Shown piece by piece: positions 37,804-50,629 of a stretch of 64,000 nucleotides of DNA (the stretch's first letter is position 1; every line of letters begins with the position of its first letter). Origin of the DNA: Blastocystis sp. Blastoise (Eukaryota > Sar > Bigyra > Opalinata > Blastocystidae); NCBI GenBank assembly GCA_039096225.1, contig JBBPEB010000006.1, forward strand, positions 1,110,501 through 1,174,500, given 5' to 3'. The notes under the pieces are model-generated. The model was given only the letters and a program-made list of their open reading frames with translations, did not search any database and was not told the DNA's origin. A program made the translations under genes and the position numbers.

Positions 37804-39450
37804 ATGTCTACAACAGAATTTAAATTAACTGAAGATAAATGTATTTGAATATGATTAATAATACCTTAATCTATTTGTAGACTTGTTTACATTTCAGGAT
37901 GAGACGCAATTATGGATTTCTAAAGAATTTATTGAGAAATATCAGCAATTACCCTTTTATGATATTATTGAACACTCTGATAAATATGAAGATGGTAGTT
38001 ATTATATAGATATGCTTCCTTTTCATATGGAGAAAGTGATTAAATTTTTAATAGACGATGATAAAGATATATCATCATTAAATCTACGAGATAGCTTTGA
38101 TATATATAAAACACTTACTGAATATTTAGTTACGATTGATAATGAATTTCAAAGTGATTTATTATTTCATGTTAAAGAATTATTTTATAAATATTTGAAA
38201 GACAATAATTATGATGTATATGTATTTAATTGTAATTATATTAAATCACGTATGCCTATGGAATTATTCAGTTTAAAAGAGAAAGAAATACGTTCTAATG
38301 GTATATATATATATAAATAAATATATATATATATAGGATTATTTACCCCTCAACGAAAAGATGAATTATTATATTATTCTCTTCTTATTAAAATGATGAA
38401 TATTACTAAAGTTGAAATTACATGTATATATATATAATATAATATAAATAGTAAAATATATATAGATGCTTATTCTTCGAATATTCCATTAGAATATATA
38501 TGTCCATCGTGTATTCAAGATATATTCCCTTCATTAAAAGAACTAAAGATTACTGGTATATATATAATACATTAATAATTCTATTATATAGTGAATACGC
38601 ATTATAAGAAGACTGAACTATTATTGAATCCAAATAGTGATGAATATATGATGGAATATGCTCGTCTATTATATGATAATGAATATAGAATATATAATCC
38701 TGAAGAATATGAGTATTATACAGAATCTGATATGAATGAATATAATAAGATTTCTTCTTTCGATTTTAATAAATTATATAATTCTCATGATTTAATTGAT
38801 TCCTATAATGAAAGAAGACAAAGTAACCAATTGCGTAAACTATATAAAAATATAGTTAATGAAGGTATATATGAAAATGATTATTCAAATGTGGAAATAA
38901 GTAAAAAAGAAAATGAATATACATTATATAGTCAAATCAGTATTAAATATGATGGTATATATATATTCTTTAAAATCATATAATTTAGTATTGTTATACA
39001 TAGATGAAAAAAATGATAAAACATATTGGTATCTAATTCTATTTTTTAATGAATTGTGACGAATTTATAAATATATATATATATATTAGGATTAATAACA
39101 TGTCTTCTAAATTAGGTATATCTCAGTTATTACTTCTTCCTTCCTATTTGGGTATTTCTCAAGTCATGTTAAATACACGTAAATAAATATATATATAATG
39201 AATTAAATAATTTATTTTAGATTCTATAACACAATGTAATTATATGACTTTTATAAACTCATATCAAGAAGGTATTTTTGATTCTTTAATCCTATTAATA
39301 TTCGATGGAGTATTATTTGGTTATTAATATTTTTATTATTCTATATAGTTAATGGATTTATTAATGAAATTGATAAGAATCTATTTAATATAATAATAGC
39401 AACTGACGTATTTCTTAATATTACTGAACTCATATATGATAGTGATGATA

Positions 39451-39488
<38 letters not shown>

Positions 39489-40233
39489 TATTTATAGAAT
39501 CTTTCCAATTATCGTTAATAAAGAAAGAATGCTTCCCAAAATTACATATTATCAATTACAAAATTGAAATAAGTAAATTTATGTATTAATAAATACACTA
39601 TTATTGTTTATCTAGCTACTGATAATTTTGATTCTTTATTTCCTGTTAATATAATGTCTGTGATTGATACTATTCGTATAAATGATATTGATTATGATAA
39701 AGAAGAAGAAATAGCTCTTCTTTTAGATAATCTAGTTTATACTCATTCAATTCATATTTATGGAATTGGTATATATATATATTTTATATATTTTAAATTA
39801 TAATACTGTATATATAATAATAATATTATTTATTTATTTTTATATAGATGATTGGATTGATTATTTTCCACATTTAAAAGAATTATTAGCGAAAAAGCTT
39901 ATTTCTTTTGATAATCTTAATAGTATGAAATATTTCTTTATTCTTTTAATTTATTATTATATATTATATTTTAAATAGTTGATTCTTCTGATTCTGAGAA
40001 TATCAAAATATTAGATTTAATTGAAAATAGTAATCTGAATATTGATAGTTTAAATATAAGATTTAAAGGTATTCATTAATATTTGTAATCTATATATTGT
40101 TGATATAGAATAATAAGCTAATTTTTATTTATTTATAGATGATCACGGTGAAATTGATAAAAGAAATTCATTAGAAAGATTCTTAAAGAGTAATATATTA
40201 GAACATTTGAATAAATTAAGTGTTAGATGTATT

Positions 40234-40272
<39 letters not shown>

Positions 40273-41639
40273 TTTATTATGCTTTGTATAATATCTATAG
40301 TTCATTATGATCTAAGTATGGAATACTTAGAATGGATTTCAACTCTTTTTAATGATAATAAGTTTAATAATATTAAAGAATTAACGATTGATTATGGTAT
40401 ATTATATTATATAATATATGAATATTAATAAATAATTTTTGATAATATCGAAGGCTTTTCATATGAATGTTTAATGATATATGAGAATATCACAAAGAAA
40501 TTAATTTATAAGGCTTCTATTGTTAATATAGATGGTAATTCTTTATATATATGTTTTTTTATGATTCATAATATTTCATTTAATTATTTTTTAACTATTA
40601 TATTAGATTGTAGAATGACTTTTCTAAATCGATTAATTCACAATGGTTGTTTTCATAATACAACTCAATTAATTATAAGTATATATTAAATATATATATA
40701 TATATTGTTTCAATTATAATATATTATATATTTCGTTCAAATATATGTTAATAAATATTAATTTAGGAATTAATGATATACCTGATGATGACTTTTTAAA
40801 ACTATATACTACTGATAATTTCCCCCAATTAAAATCTATCAAGATTTGTATATATATATTAAAAACAATAATTATTATATTCTATATTATGAATCATGAA
40901 TATATACAAATAGTTTTATCATTATTTAATAATTATCTTTTTAAAAAAAAATATATATATATATAGGTAAATATGATTATAGAGAATGTTGGATTTCTTT
41001 TATTCAAGAATTATGTACATATATGAATAATAATAACTTTCCATTTTCAAGTATTGTCCGATTGAATGGTATGTTAATAATAATATAATGATTCTATTCA
41101 TATTCATTAGTATTATGTTTCTATAGATACCAACGATTATTATTCTAATAATGATTATATTAATGATCCAAATTATTCTATTTTGCGATGTAAATATGAT
41201 AAAAATTCATATATAGATACAATTATTAATGCACAAAGTATATATATACATATGTATATAACTAGCATATTATGCATATATATAGAGATGTCAATAAGTA
41301 AATATGAGATGGAAACGTTATTTGAGTGTATAAATGAAAATATAACTCAAAATATAAAAAGTTTACAATTGGGTATATATATACACATTTTATATACTAT
41401 ATTCATTATAGATATTTATGAGGAGGAACAATTATCAAAACTTATCAATTTTATTACTATTGGAAAATTTCCTAAATTGAAAGAGTTTCTGTTCAATATT
41501 CGTATATATATAGTTATGTTTATTAATATTATATTATAAAGGTTGTGATATTTCAGATGAGCAAATCGATATATACGAACAACAATTGAGTAAGTCTTCA
41601 TTTATTCGAGAAAATCATGTGGATTATAAATTTTTTTAA
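37804..41639 (+). CDS. BTB-like N-terminal domain plus irregular LRR-like repeats, intron-dense
   Basis: ATG at 37804; exon 1 ends 37840 and the intron 37841-37880 joins it to a BTB-like fold: TQLWISKEFIEKYQQLPFYD, DGSYYIDMLPFHMEKVIKFL and TLTEYL. Then come many short exons separated by (TA)n-rich introns of about 40-90 nt, mostly phase 1, each junction keeping the frame where traced. Several exons carry leucine-rich units (FPSLKELKIT, FPQLKSIKI, FPKLKEFLFNI). The last exon ends KFF-TAA at 41637-41639. BTB domains bind cullin-3 or dimerise and LRRs bind partners, so an E3-adaptor-like role is possible but not shown. Not every internal exon was resolved; the span is firmer than the exact model. 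Confidence 0.65.
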
Positions 41640-43095
41640 GTTAATTGAATTTTTTTTCTATTTGTTTTTATTCTTTATATTGTTATGTTAATTATTATTT
41701 TTTTTAATGTTTTTATTAGTTATATATATAAACAATTATTTCTTTTTGCTTTTTAATAAAGATATTTCAAACATAGCATAATAATATTTACAATTTTACA
41801 TAATAAATATTATATAGTGTTATTTATGATTATTATGAATTCATTACAATATCATTTTATTAATTATTCAGTAAAACGCAATAGATCTCTCTACAGAATT
41901 ATATTTATGACAATGATATCTTGAATACCTAAAACCATAATTATTTTATAACATATATTCTTTTATAAAAACTTTAAAAAAGAATTTTTGGGGTCTATTT
42001 GTCTTAGTCTATTGAAAGAATTAATAAGAATTCCTTTTTTATCTTAATTATATGAAGATAATTGATTTTTAAAGTTGTTTCACACAAGTGTCAAAAGGAA
42101 ATATGAGATATATATAGTTTTATAAATTCTAAAATATATTTTATACATTTATGATATAGAATAGTTACTTTTTTTATCTATAATTAAATAGAAACAAATG
42201 TAAAAATATTTATTATATGAATTATTTATGTTGATAACAAGTACTTATTTGAAACAATAGTGATTCAATTCTTATATTATTTCACAATGAATAATTCTAA
42301 AATATTAATTATTTATTAAGAATAATAAAATACATGTATAATAGAAAATATTTTTAAATATTCATGTTACATAATTTTTATTACTATATCAATGACACAT
42401 AAGCAATATATATTGATAATAAATAACTAATAATTATGATTATGATTAGTAGAGAATAGCTTAATAAGGTATTATATAAAATATAAAAAATTAAATATTA
42501 TGAAATAAAAGTGGAAGAATAAGAAGGAGATAGAAAATAAAGAAGAGATAACTGTACAAGGAGATAATAGAAAGCATTCTATTCGATAAATAGAGATATA
42601 TATAGTAAATGTAATATGTAATAATAAACAATTTATTAAAAAAAGTAGAAAATGGGAATAATTACAAGAATAACATAATAATCATATCAATTACAAGAAT
42701 AATTATCAAATATGAATTTATGAATATCTTATAAATTAAAATAAAGCTGTGTATATAGAAAAATAAGAAGATTATCAATCAAAATGTATGTAAAGTTAAT
42801 AATATGAAAAAACTAAAAATGATATTTTACTTATAAGTTCTTCTATATTCAAAATTAGCATCAAATCAACGATTTAAAGTAATCAATGAAGTAAAGATCA
42901 ACAATAAACTGTCTAATTTAAAAATTTATAGGATATCCTTGTAAATAACGATTATTCATAAGCATCTGTAATAATACTGATAATTATATATGTAGAATAA
43001 GCTATTAATCAGAAACAAAATAATTTTTTGGAAATAATCGAGATTTTTGTCTGTTTAAAGTATTTTTGTTTATTTCGCTTCTTATATGGTAGAGA
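41640..43095. other. Intergenic, AT-rich
   Basis: No gene, RNA or repeat supported beyond short A/T runs. Confidence 0.5.
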
Positions 43096-44650
43096 ATGGC
43101 AAAAGAGAATGTAGAATTTGATGGTAGTAGCATTGTTGATATTCAGAAGGATGTAATTCGTTTTGAAAGACTGATTGGTGATTTGATTGGTATTTTAAGT
43201 AAGTTAATAAATGATTATATTTATTTGAACGAGTCTTAAATGAAATTAAGAATTGAATAGCAAGAAGTTATGAAAGAATGAATGATAAGAATGGTGATGA
43301 TCCACGTATAATTATCCAAAAATCTTCATAGGTTCATAAATATGATCTGAATATAAATGATAATGATAATAAAATTGATTACATTAGATTCACAAGCATT
43401 AATCTACTTTGTTTCTTAAAAAAATCAAAAATAGTATAGCAGATGGCTAATTAATTATAATCTAAAATAAATTGAAGAACTGTTGATGAAAAAATTTATT
43501 TAGATTATCCTTATGATAAACTACCATTTCTTTATTGATTTTGTTTTCTTTAAATAAGAGAATGAAAGTTTTATATATTGTTTTATGAAGAAGATTAATA
43601 CAATTTGGATTTCTCTGAATTTTATTATTTATCTCTTCCTGAAGAATTAATGAAAATTTATTGTTGAAAAAATAATAGTGTGAAACAATATAAAAATATT
43701 ATAAAGTTATTTTTTATAAGAATGATAAGAAAAAATGAAGTATTAAGTAGTTATTATAGAAGAATAAATTATATAATAAAATTGTTAATAAATATGTAGA
43801 AGATTATGATAAAAAAATATTATGAAGAAATAAACAATTTATATATATATGAATCAATAAAAATGGTTTATATGTATATTTCTAATAATGATACTTGAAA
43901 GGTAGATTGAAATAGAACAAACTGGAATCTATTATTTACCTGGTAATCAAAGAAATTCTACTATTAAAATGGATAGAATATATTCATATATCATGTTCAT
44001 ATTTATATATATTGAATATAACACTATAATAATCCATTAGTTAATTGGCTTTGCAAGAAAAGAAATGCAATTATTATGTAGATATATATATATATAGTAT
44101 TTTTTATTATATATTATATAAAGCATAATTATTCTTCTAGAGAATTCCAGTGATATTGTGATAATAAAGGAGTTACAATAACTCTAATAAGACATATAGG
44201 TCATGATAATCATATTAATAGATTTGAAGGATATACTGATCAAAAATTGATATAAATCAATTTGTATATAATACTTTTACATTATTAATGCTTTATATAA
44301 TGAATATTAGACTAAGAATACTTTTTTCTGTATTTACCTTATAAGGTGATTCTAATGAATTTCTATATATATTAAATAATAAACATAATATTTCTTCTTC
44401 TCACTATAAATATATATTGATATTTTTTAAAGGTAATAAAAATACTCATATATCAGGTCAGTATTATTATACAAGTAATTCTTTTTATATAACAACAAAT
44501 CTTCAAAATTAAAATAAATATCAGTAAGAACAAGTTGCTATTTACACATAGTAATACTATTAATTTAGATAATTTTTTTATTATAAAAAATATAAAATAT
44601 TAGGAGAAGATAAGAATAAAATAGATCCCTTTATAATACTATAGAACTTA
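43096..44650 (+). pseudogene. Decayed BTB-TLDc paralogue of the 11612 gene
   Basis: ATG at 43096 begins a frame similar in layout to 11612 (start, FERLIGDLIG, an intron at 43199). Broken pieces then follow the same order: LPEELM-like end of the BTB region (about 43640), VNWLCKKRN (44039), an intron, and EFQ*YCDNKGVTITLIRH with GHDNHINRFEGY (44143-44245), matching EFHKYCNNQGETVTLIKH and GHNNHMNIFGGY of the 11612 gene. Multiple frameshifts and stops (TGA within EFQ*YC) make it non-functional. It shows that the family has been duplicated and lost locally. Confidence 0.75.
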
Positions 44651-44912
44651 TATATAATAATGTTTTGTATATTAATGTTCTTTTTAATTGTGTATTAGAT
44701 ATAAATAATTTAACTTTGTTATGTGCCAACTGGAGTTCTGCAAAAAAACACTTTGGAAGACACAAACAAACAAATACAATTATTTTTTTGAAAGCCAAAA
44801 TCAATCAGTAGATTTTGTTGTTATACAAATAATGAAAAAAAAACAAAACAATTCAATAATAAACATACTAAAATCTATATAAATTTCTATATTTATAAAA
44901 AAAAATTTAGAT

Positions 44913-46296
44913 TTAGTTTTGAGGAACAGCACGGAGCATGATGACACCATGAGGAGGAACTTGTTCATTAGTATAAGATTCAGTAAATATACCTAAATCA
45001 GTATGTGTAAATAAGTTACGAAGAGCAAAAGATTTAACTTGAGTGAATTCAGAGAATTTAGTAGTAACAGTAGCAGGTTGATCATTAGAATTTAATAAAA
45101 CAATAGCCCATTCATTATTTTGTAATTGACGTACCCAGACTTCTTCATTCTTAGCTTCACCAATTCTATAACCAGAAATACCTAAAGGATCTTGATCAAC
45201 AGCAATAACTTCCTTATTAAGAAGAATTTCCTTAGCCCAAGAAGTAATATTTCTTAAATCATTAGTCATATATAAAGGAGCAGCAAGAACAGACCAAATA
45301 GCCATTTGAGTTTCAGATTCATCTTTATTAAGACCATCTTTCATACCAATAACAATCATATCAGGATCATTCCAATGACCAGGACCAGCATATTTAAACC
45401 ATAAACTAGTATTACCAAAAACAGTCATAATTTGACGAATAGAAGCCCAAGTAGGACGAATATCCCACCAATTTCTCCATAAGTTACAATATTTAGGTAA
45501 CATTTCATAATATTTATAATTATCAGTAGAACCAGCATAAGCAGCCCAAGAACAAGAATAAAGAATAGGACGACCAGTAGCATTTAAGAAATAAGACATA
45601 GCAGGATAAGCATCCATTTGATCTAAAACTTCAGAATAACATCCATCCATCTTAAGAGCATCAACACCCCAAGAAGCGAAAGTTTCAGCATCGATTTCAA
45701 GATAACCCTTAGAACCAGGATATCCTTCACAAGTTAAAGTACCATAATCGTTGTAAATACCAAAGTATATATTCTTACTATGCATATAGTCACCAACATA
45801 TTTCATACCATGAGGGAATCTTTCAGGATCAGGAACTAAACGATGGTTAGCATCTCTTTCATGAGTAGACCAACAATCATCAATATTAATACGATATATA
45901 AAAATAATAAATAATGGCTTATTTCTTGTTAAAATAAACAAAATTAGTAGAAATCGATATATAAAATAATAAAGAAATAAATAATGAATTTAGAAATATA
46001 TATACGATCATAACCAGCTTCAAGATAACCATCTTCAACCATTTTATCAGTCATCTTAATGAAAAGATCTTCATTAACACAACCGTCAGGGTGAGTCTTA
46101 CAATCAATGGTACAACGATATTGTTCCCAAGGCATCCATCCCTATAGAATCAAAAAATAAATAAGAATAAAGCAATAAATGAGAATGAGTGACAGCATAA
46201 AGGGCAATAAAAACATACCATAGGAGGAGTAAGAGCAAGACCATTATCTAAAGCGAAAACGGAAGCCACAAATAATAAAACGAGAAAACCTTTCAT
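44913..46296 (-). CDS. Secreted alpha-galactosidase, GH27 family
   Basis: Exon 1 46296-46219 encodes a signal peptide (MKGFLVLLFVASVFA) and LDNGLALTPPM; a GTATG..TATAG intron joins GWMPWEQYRCTIDC (exon 2, 46141-46006). Exon 3, 45892-44913, has NIDDCW, FGIYNDYGTLTC, DALKMDGCYS (nucleophile Asp in KMDGC), the acid/base Asp region HWNDPDMIVIGM, and WSVLAAPLYMTNDLR. The sum is 398 codons with TAA, the usual length for this retaining glycosidase, which releases terminal alpha-D-galactose. Exons 2 and 3 only join in frame if 46005-45893 is removed, and that segment does not end in AG (it starts GT and ends TC, flanked by repeated ATCGTAT). Either splicing is abnormal or the allele is damaged. Confidence 0.9.
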
Positions 46297-47039
46297 TTTT
46301 TAAGTGAAAAAGAAATAAAAAAATGAGAACTGTAATGATCTTTTCATAATACTATTCACCAAACGTGTCATTGTGACGTATATCCTATAAATTAATAATG
46401 AAAAAGAAAACTAGGCTTTCATTGGGCAATGAGTTTTATCGATTTCATTTTCCAGAAAAACAAGATTTCTCTCAAAAAGTAAACAACACTAATAGAAAAA
46501 TTGTTTGGATTATTGGTTACTGTAGATGACGCGCAGTGACTGATTCCTTTGGGAAAAGGTAAGAACGACAAATGATTGGCATAAATGAATCGTAAAACTT
46601 ATTCCAAAAGGCTTACGAAAAACATTAAAGAAAACACAACCACATTGTTCTCTATGAATAATTGTTTGTTTATAGAAAAAATAAGTTATTTTTTCATTGT
46701 AGAATGATGTGCAATGAATTGACGTAGAGAGTAATGGATTGTGAATAGTTTAATATAAATAGTATGAAAAATCAATCATCGACAACGTGTTTCGTGTGTG
46801 AACCATTTGAAGATTGAAAAATTGTGTCATGGAGTGTACTGAAGGCAAAAATCATTTTTTAACGAATATTTGAAATAGAAGCGAAGAAGAAAATTTTTTT
46901 ATTAAAAAATGTTTTAATTTTTAATTATTTATTTTGTTTTTTTAAATATAAAAATAAATATTTATTAATGAAAATGAACATTTTTTATGTGAAAAGTAGT
47001 TAGATAATGATTACTCAAGAGTTTAGAATGTCTCTATAT

Positions 47040-47232
47040 CAGTGCCTTCCCGACTTTTTGTGACACTTGCGGTGACTTTTTTTGACAGTCACATAAAGTC
47101 GCTTTAAGTCAGACTTAATATGACTTAATATAATAATAAATATTTTTACACTGTCAAAAATTAACAAAAGTGTCACATTTTTCTGTGACAATTGCGGCAC
47201 CGCAAAAAAAAAGGGCCTTTTGGAAGTCACTG
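47040..47232. mobile_element. hAT-type MITE, 193 bp
   Basis: Terminal sequences CAGTGCCTTCC (47040-47050) and, reversed, CAGTGACTTCC (47232-47222) form an imperfect inverted repeat. They are flanked by identical 8-bp duplications CTCTATAT at 47032-47039 and 47233-47240. CAGTG-like ends with 8-bp duplications are the mark of the hAT superfamily. The inside holds a repeated GTGACA.TTGCGG motif, GC-rich relative to surroundings. The 63-codon frame on the minus strand here is incidental. Confidence 0.85.
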
Positions 47233-47516
47233 CTCTATATAGTTAAAAAGAATAAACAAAAAACAATTCATGATAATGATATATATAAATAATACTAAAG
47301 AAATAATGTCAGAAAAAGTGAAAAGAAAAATTGAATATAGAAAAAGAATTCAAGTAATATATATATATATAATTAAAAAACTTATCTAAAAGATAATAGA
47401 AATAGTGACACTATTGATCCCATAATCACTCTATACTTAAGACGAAAACTGTTATTATTTCATAATGAATACTTATTTGTTGTATATAAGAAACATTATA
47501 AGAATTATTGTTTTAT

Positions 47517-48392
47517 TTATAACTTGTCGATTTCTTTAGATAATAAATGTAATTCTTCCATATTTTCATAATCTCCTAGAGGCAGTGGTTTCTGTGAAGG
47601 ATTTATTTCTTGATTTAATCTGTATATAAGCTCTATATATAAAAAAAATAGAGAATTCAGTATATGAAAAAAAAGGCTATTATAGTAAGATTTTATGAAT
47701 AGATATTAAACTCTATATTTTATATACCTTGTCCATTCAATACCATATCGATATGATGAGATAATAATGTAAATTGAGCTAATAATTCTTCTGATGATAA
47801 TTGAGCTATATATAATAAGTAGTATTACTTGAAGATTATAAATAATAACACATACAAGAGAGTAATTGAAATTGTTTGATAATCGTCATTAAAGAGGATT
47901 GAAGACGTTTCTGCTTTATTTCTAATTCATATTTCTTATTATTTAACTAGAAATATAAATAAAATTATATATATATATATAATAATAATTACTGTATAGA
48001 TAGATTTCTTTAATTCTTTGATTTGTTTATCTAGTTCATATTCTTCTTTTAATAAAGACACAGGAAGTGACTAGAATATATTTTATTTTATATATAAATA
48101 TATATACTTGTTTTAAAGGTAATGGATTCACTGTAATAAATAAATTTCGATTTGCAAAAATCTCTAATTTATCCATATTCTTTTCAATTACATTCTTTAA
48201 AAATATATTGATCTTGTTTGTACCTTGTTGTAAATCTTCAGTGTATTCTATTTCATTTTGATCGAAAATAGATTTAAGAGCATCTTCAAAGGAATGTATA
48301 CCATCATTTATGTAGGCATCAAAAATATTATAAATATCATTTATGAGATCTTTAGAAGAGAATAACTCTACTGTTTCCTTTTCAATACTCAT
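47517..48392 (-). CDS. MIS12-like kinetochore protein, 215 aa
   Basis: Exons 48392-48108, 48070-47993, 47946-47856, 47805-47728 and 47632-47517; all introns GTATAT/GTAATT..TAG; the sum is 216 codons with TAA. The N-terminus (ELFSSKDLINDIYNIFDAYI, then DGIHSFEDAL) matches the first helices of Mis12/Mtw1. FANRNLFITVNPLPL resembles the conserved segment before the coiled coil, and a Lys/Glu/Leu-rich coiled coil follows (LLKEEYELDKQIKELKKSI). Mis12 is part of the MIS12/KMN complex linking centromere to microtubule-binding proteins. The match is by motif and layout only, hence moderate confidence; a generic coiled-coil protein is the alternative. Confidence 0.6.
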
Positions 48393-48627
48393 TTTTATTT
48401 TATTTTCAATTTTTTAAATATATTTCTATATTATTCAAGCTTGAATGAATATAAAATAGTATTAATAGATATTAAAGAATTAAATTGAAAGAAATAAGAT
48501 TAAAAAATATGTTTTTTGAAAACAAAAGTATAGTTTGCCTATAATTTGACTTGTTCCCTCGATTATACTTTGAACCACTTTTTTTAGTTAGTTTTCATAA
48601 AAGACTGTTTCAACTGATATTTATCCT

Positions 48628-49712
48628 ATGAGTGGCACAGTATCTAGAAGACCCTTCAAGAGGGGATTTAATAAGAATGATTCAAACAAGAAAATTGTGG
48701 ATTCAAATTCAATTTCTTTGAAGAGAAAACGTATTTTTCTATTCCTTAATGTTCAGAAATATATGAATTATGTCAAAATATTAATCTAAAATATTCATAT
48801 TCTATAGAAATCAAACGTAAACAGAATTTTAATAAGAATTCTAATATTCTTCATAAATATAAGAAGCTGAAGGAAAAGGAAGTCAATAAGAATATTCCAA
48901 AGAAAATCAATGATGATGAAATATCAGATAATGAAGAAGAAAGTGAAGATGACTTACAATTAAGACAACAAGTATATTGAATATCATTTTTTCTTTTATA
49001 TTTTTAGATATCTACAGACAAGGAAAATTATGGTAAGTCATTGTGATTGAATATTCATATATTATTAGAATTAATATTAAATATATATATATATAGAGGA
49101 TGCTTTTGTTGTGAATGCTGATTCTGATGATGAAAATAATTCTATAAAAGAAGTAAAAGATGAAGAGAATAATGTATTTGTCGTTGAAGATTTAAAGAAG
49201 AAAAACGAGAATAAACCTAAGAAAATTATAGATGGAAAAACAAAACCAAGTATAGTTTTTTTATTATTATTATATTATTATTATTATAAACGAGTATTAT
49301 TCTATTTATTATATTTCTATTCTATATAGAACAAAGAACATATACTACTCATAAACCTAATATGTTCCAAGAAGCTCAGAAGAAAGCAGAAGGTATTTCT
49401 TATAATATAGTTATAACTATTATATATATATTCTATTGTTTATATTCTATTTTTATATTTTTTTACTATTCTTATATATCATTATCCTACCTTTAATATC
49501 CTTAATTAACTATATATTTAGAATATAAAAAGCAACAAGAAGAAAAGAGATTACAAAAAGAAAAGAAAGAATTAGAAATAAAACATAAAATCTCAAGAAA
49601 ACAGAAGACTTCACATAAATTAAATGCAAGAACAAAGAATGGACAACCTATCATGAAATTCCAAAGTCAATATTTATTAGAAAAAATTAAAAAACAACTT
49701 AATGTTGATTAG
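48628..49712 (+). CDS. FYV7/CCDC59-like rRNA-processing protein, 232 aa
   Basis: Six exons: 48628-48730, 48808-48971, 49008-49032, 49097-49249, 49330-49392, 49522-49712 (TAG). All junctions are GT..AG and in phase. The protein is highly basic with acidic patches; its end (LNARTKNGQPIMKFQSQYLL then EKIKKQL) matches the Fyv7/TAP26 C-terminal signature TK.GQP.MK..I..LL.KI. Fyv7 acts in the nucleolus in small-subunit pre-rRNA processing. Exon 3 is only 25 nt. The last intron (49393-49521) contains TCCTTAAT near its 3' end, a possible U12-type branch site. The divergent MIS12-like gene starts 236 bp away, so the two may share a promoter. Confidence 0.75.
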
Positions 49713-50264
49713 AATTAATCGCTATTTTTTTATATTCAATTATTTGCTTCGTTAAATGAATTCATTTTATTATTATTTATTAAAAATTAAAAAAAATATA
49801 TTTAAATCAAAAATAAAACTTTATATTTTAAAAGAAAGCCATAATTTCTTGCACATAAATATACATATAATATTCTTATATTAAAAAAAGTTTCTTAAAT
49901 AATAAAAACAACGTTTGTAATCATCATGGACATCAACATCTCTTTAACTTATAGTTATAATTTAAAAATTAAAATACGGCTACATACTATGCCATCATCA
50001 TATTGCCATTATATACTGTATACATGACACACTTTTCAATCCAAACCAATGAATCTTGGAAATGTTGAAAGAAGCTGACTAATATTCAATAATTTACATT
50101 GCTGGAAATTCTAGAATACTCTCTAAATATCCCATTTAAACCACGATTATTCAACATTTCTGATATTTTCTGAAAATATTAATTTTCTAAAGGTTGAAAT
50201 GAGGGGAAAATTTTTACTAATTTTATTTATTCATTTCAATAAAGTAGATTCTGTAGTAGCTTAA
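49713..50264. other. Intergenic
   Basis: AT-rich with nothing recognisable; should contain the promoter of the FLZ gene. Confidence 0.4.
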
Positions 50265-50629
50265 ATGACTCATCCATGTGTTACAGAAAAGGGACCACAG
50301 TGTTCATTCAATAATGTCAAAAGACCAAGAACTTGTTCAAGACGTCGATCAAGGTATTTTCTTTTTTTTCTTTTGTTTTCTCTATAATTTTTAATTAGTG
50401 TGGATTCCTTCTGTGAGAATGACAACCTTCCAAAGTGTGCTGTCTGTAGTATTGCTATTCAACTTAACCAGAACATCTACATGTATTTTCTTATCATAAG
50501 AAGCTGTTTCTTGTTATTTTCTAAAACAAATACATATTTAGGTTCGGTGATGCTCCATTCTGCTCAGAGGAATGTAGAAATATTGCTTATCAAGCAGTAC
50601 AAAATCGTTATAATGAGAATTCTTATTAG
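50265..50629 (+). CDS. FCS-like (FLZ/DUF581) zinc-finger protein, 86 aa
   Basis: Three exons: 50265-50353, 50399-50482, 50542-50629 (TAG); introns of 45 and 59 nt; the sum is 87 codons. After a basic leader (KRPRTCSRRRS) the core reads CAVC, then QNIYMFGDAPFCSEECR, the C-x2-C...FCS.EC layout of FLZ domains, where the Cys residues bind zinc. In plants FLZ proteins act as SnRK1 kinase adaptors. The domain is best known from land plants, so a copy here is notable. A MYM-type FCS finger is the alternative, but the IYM.GD.PFCSEECR string favours FLZ. Confidence 0.75.

Noticed and set aside
47039-47230. 63-codon minus-strand frame
   Set aside because: Lies wholly inside the hAT MITE; no homology or codon signal.
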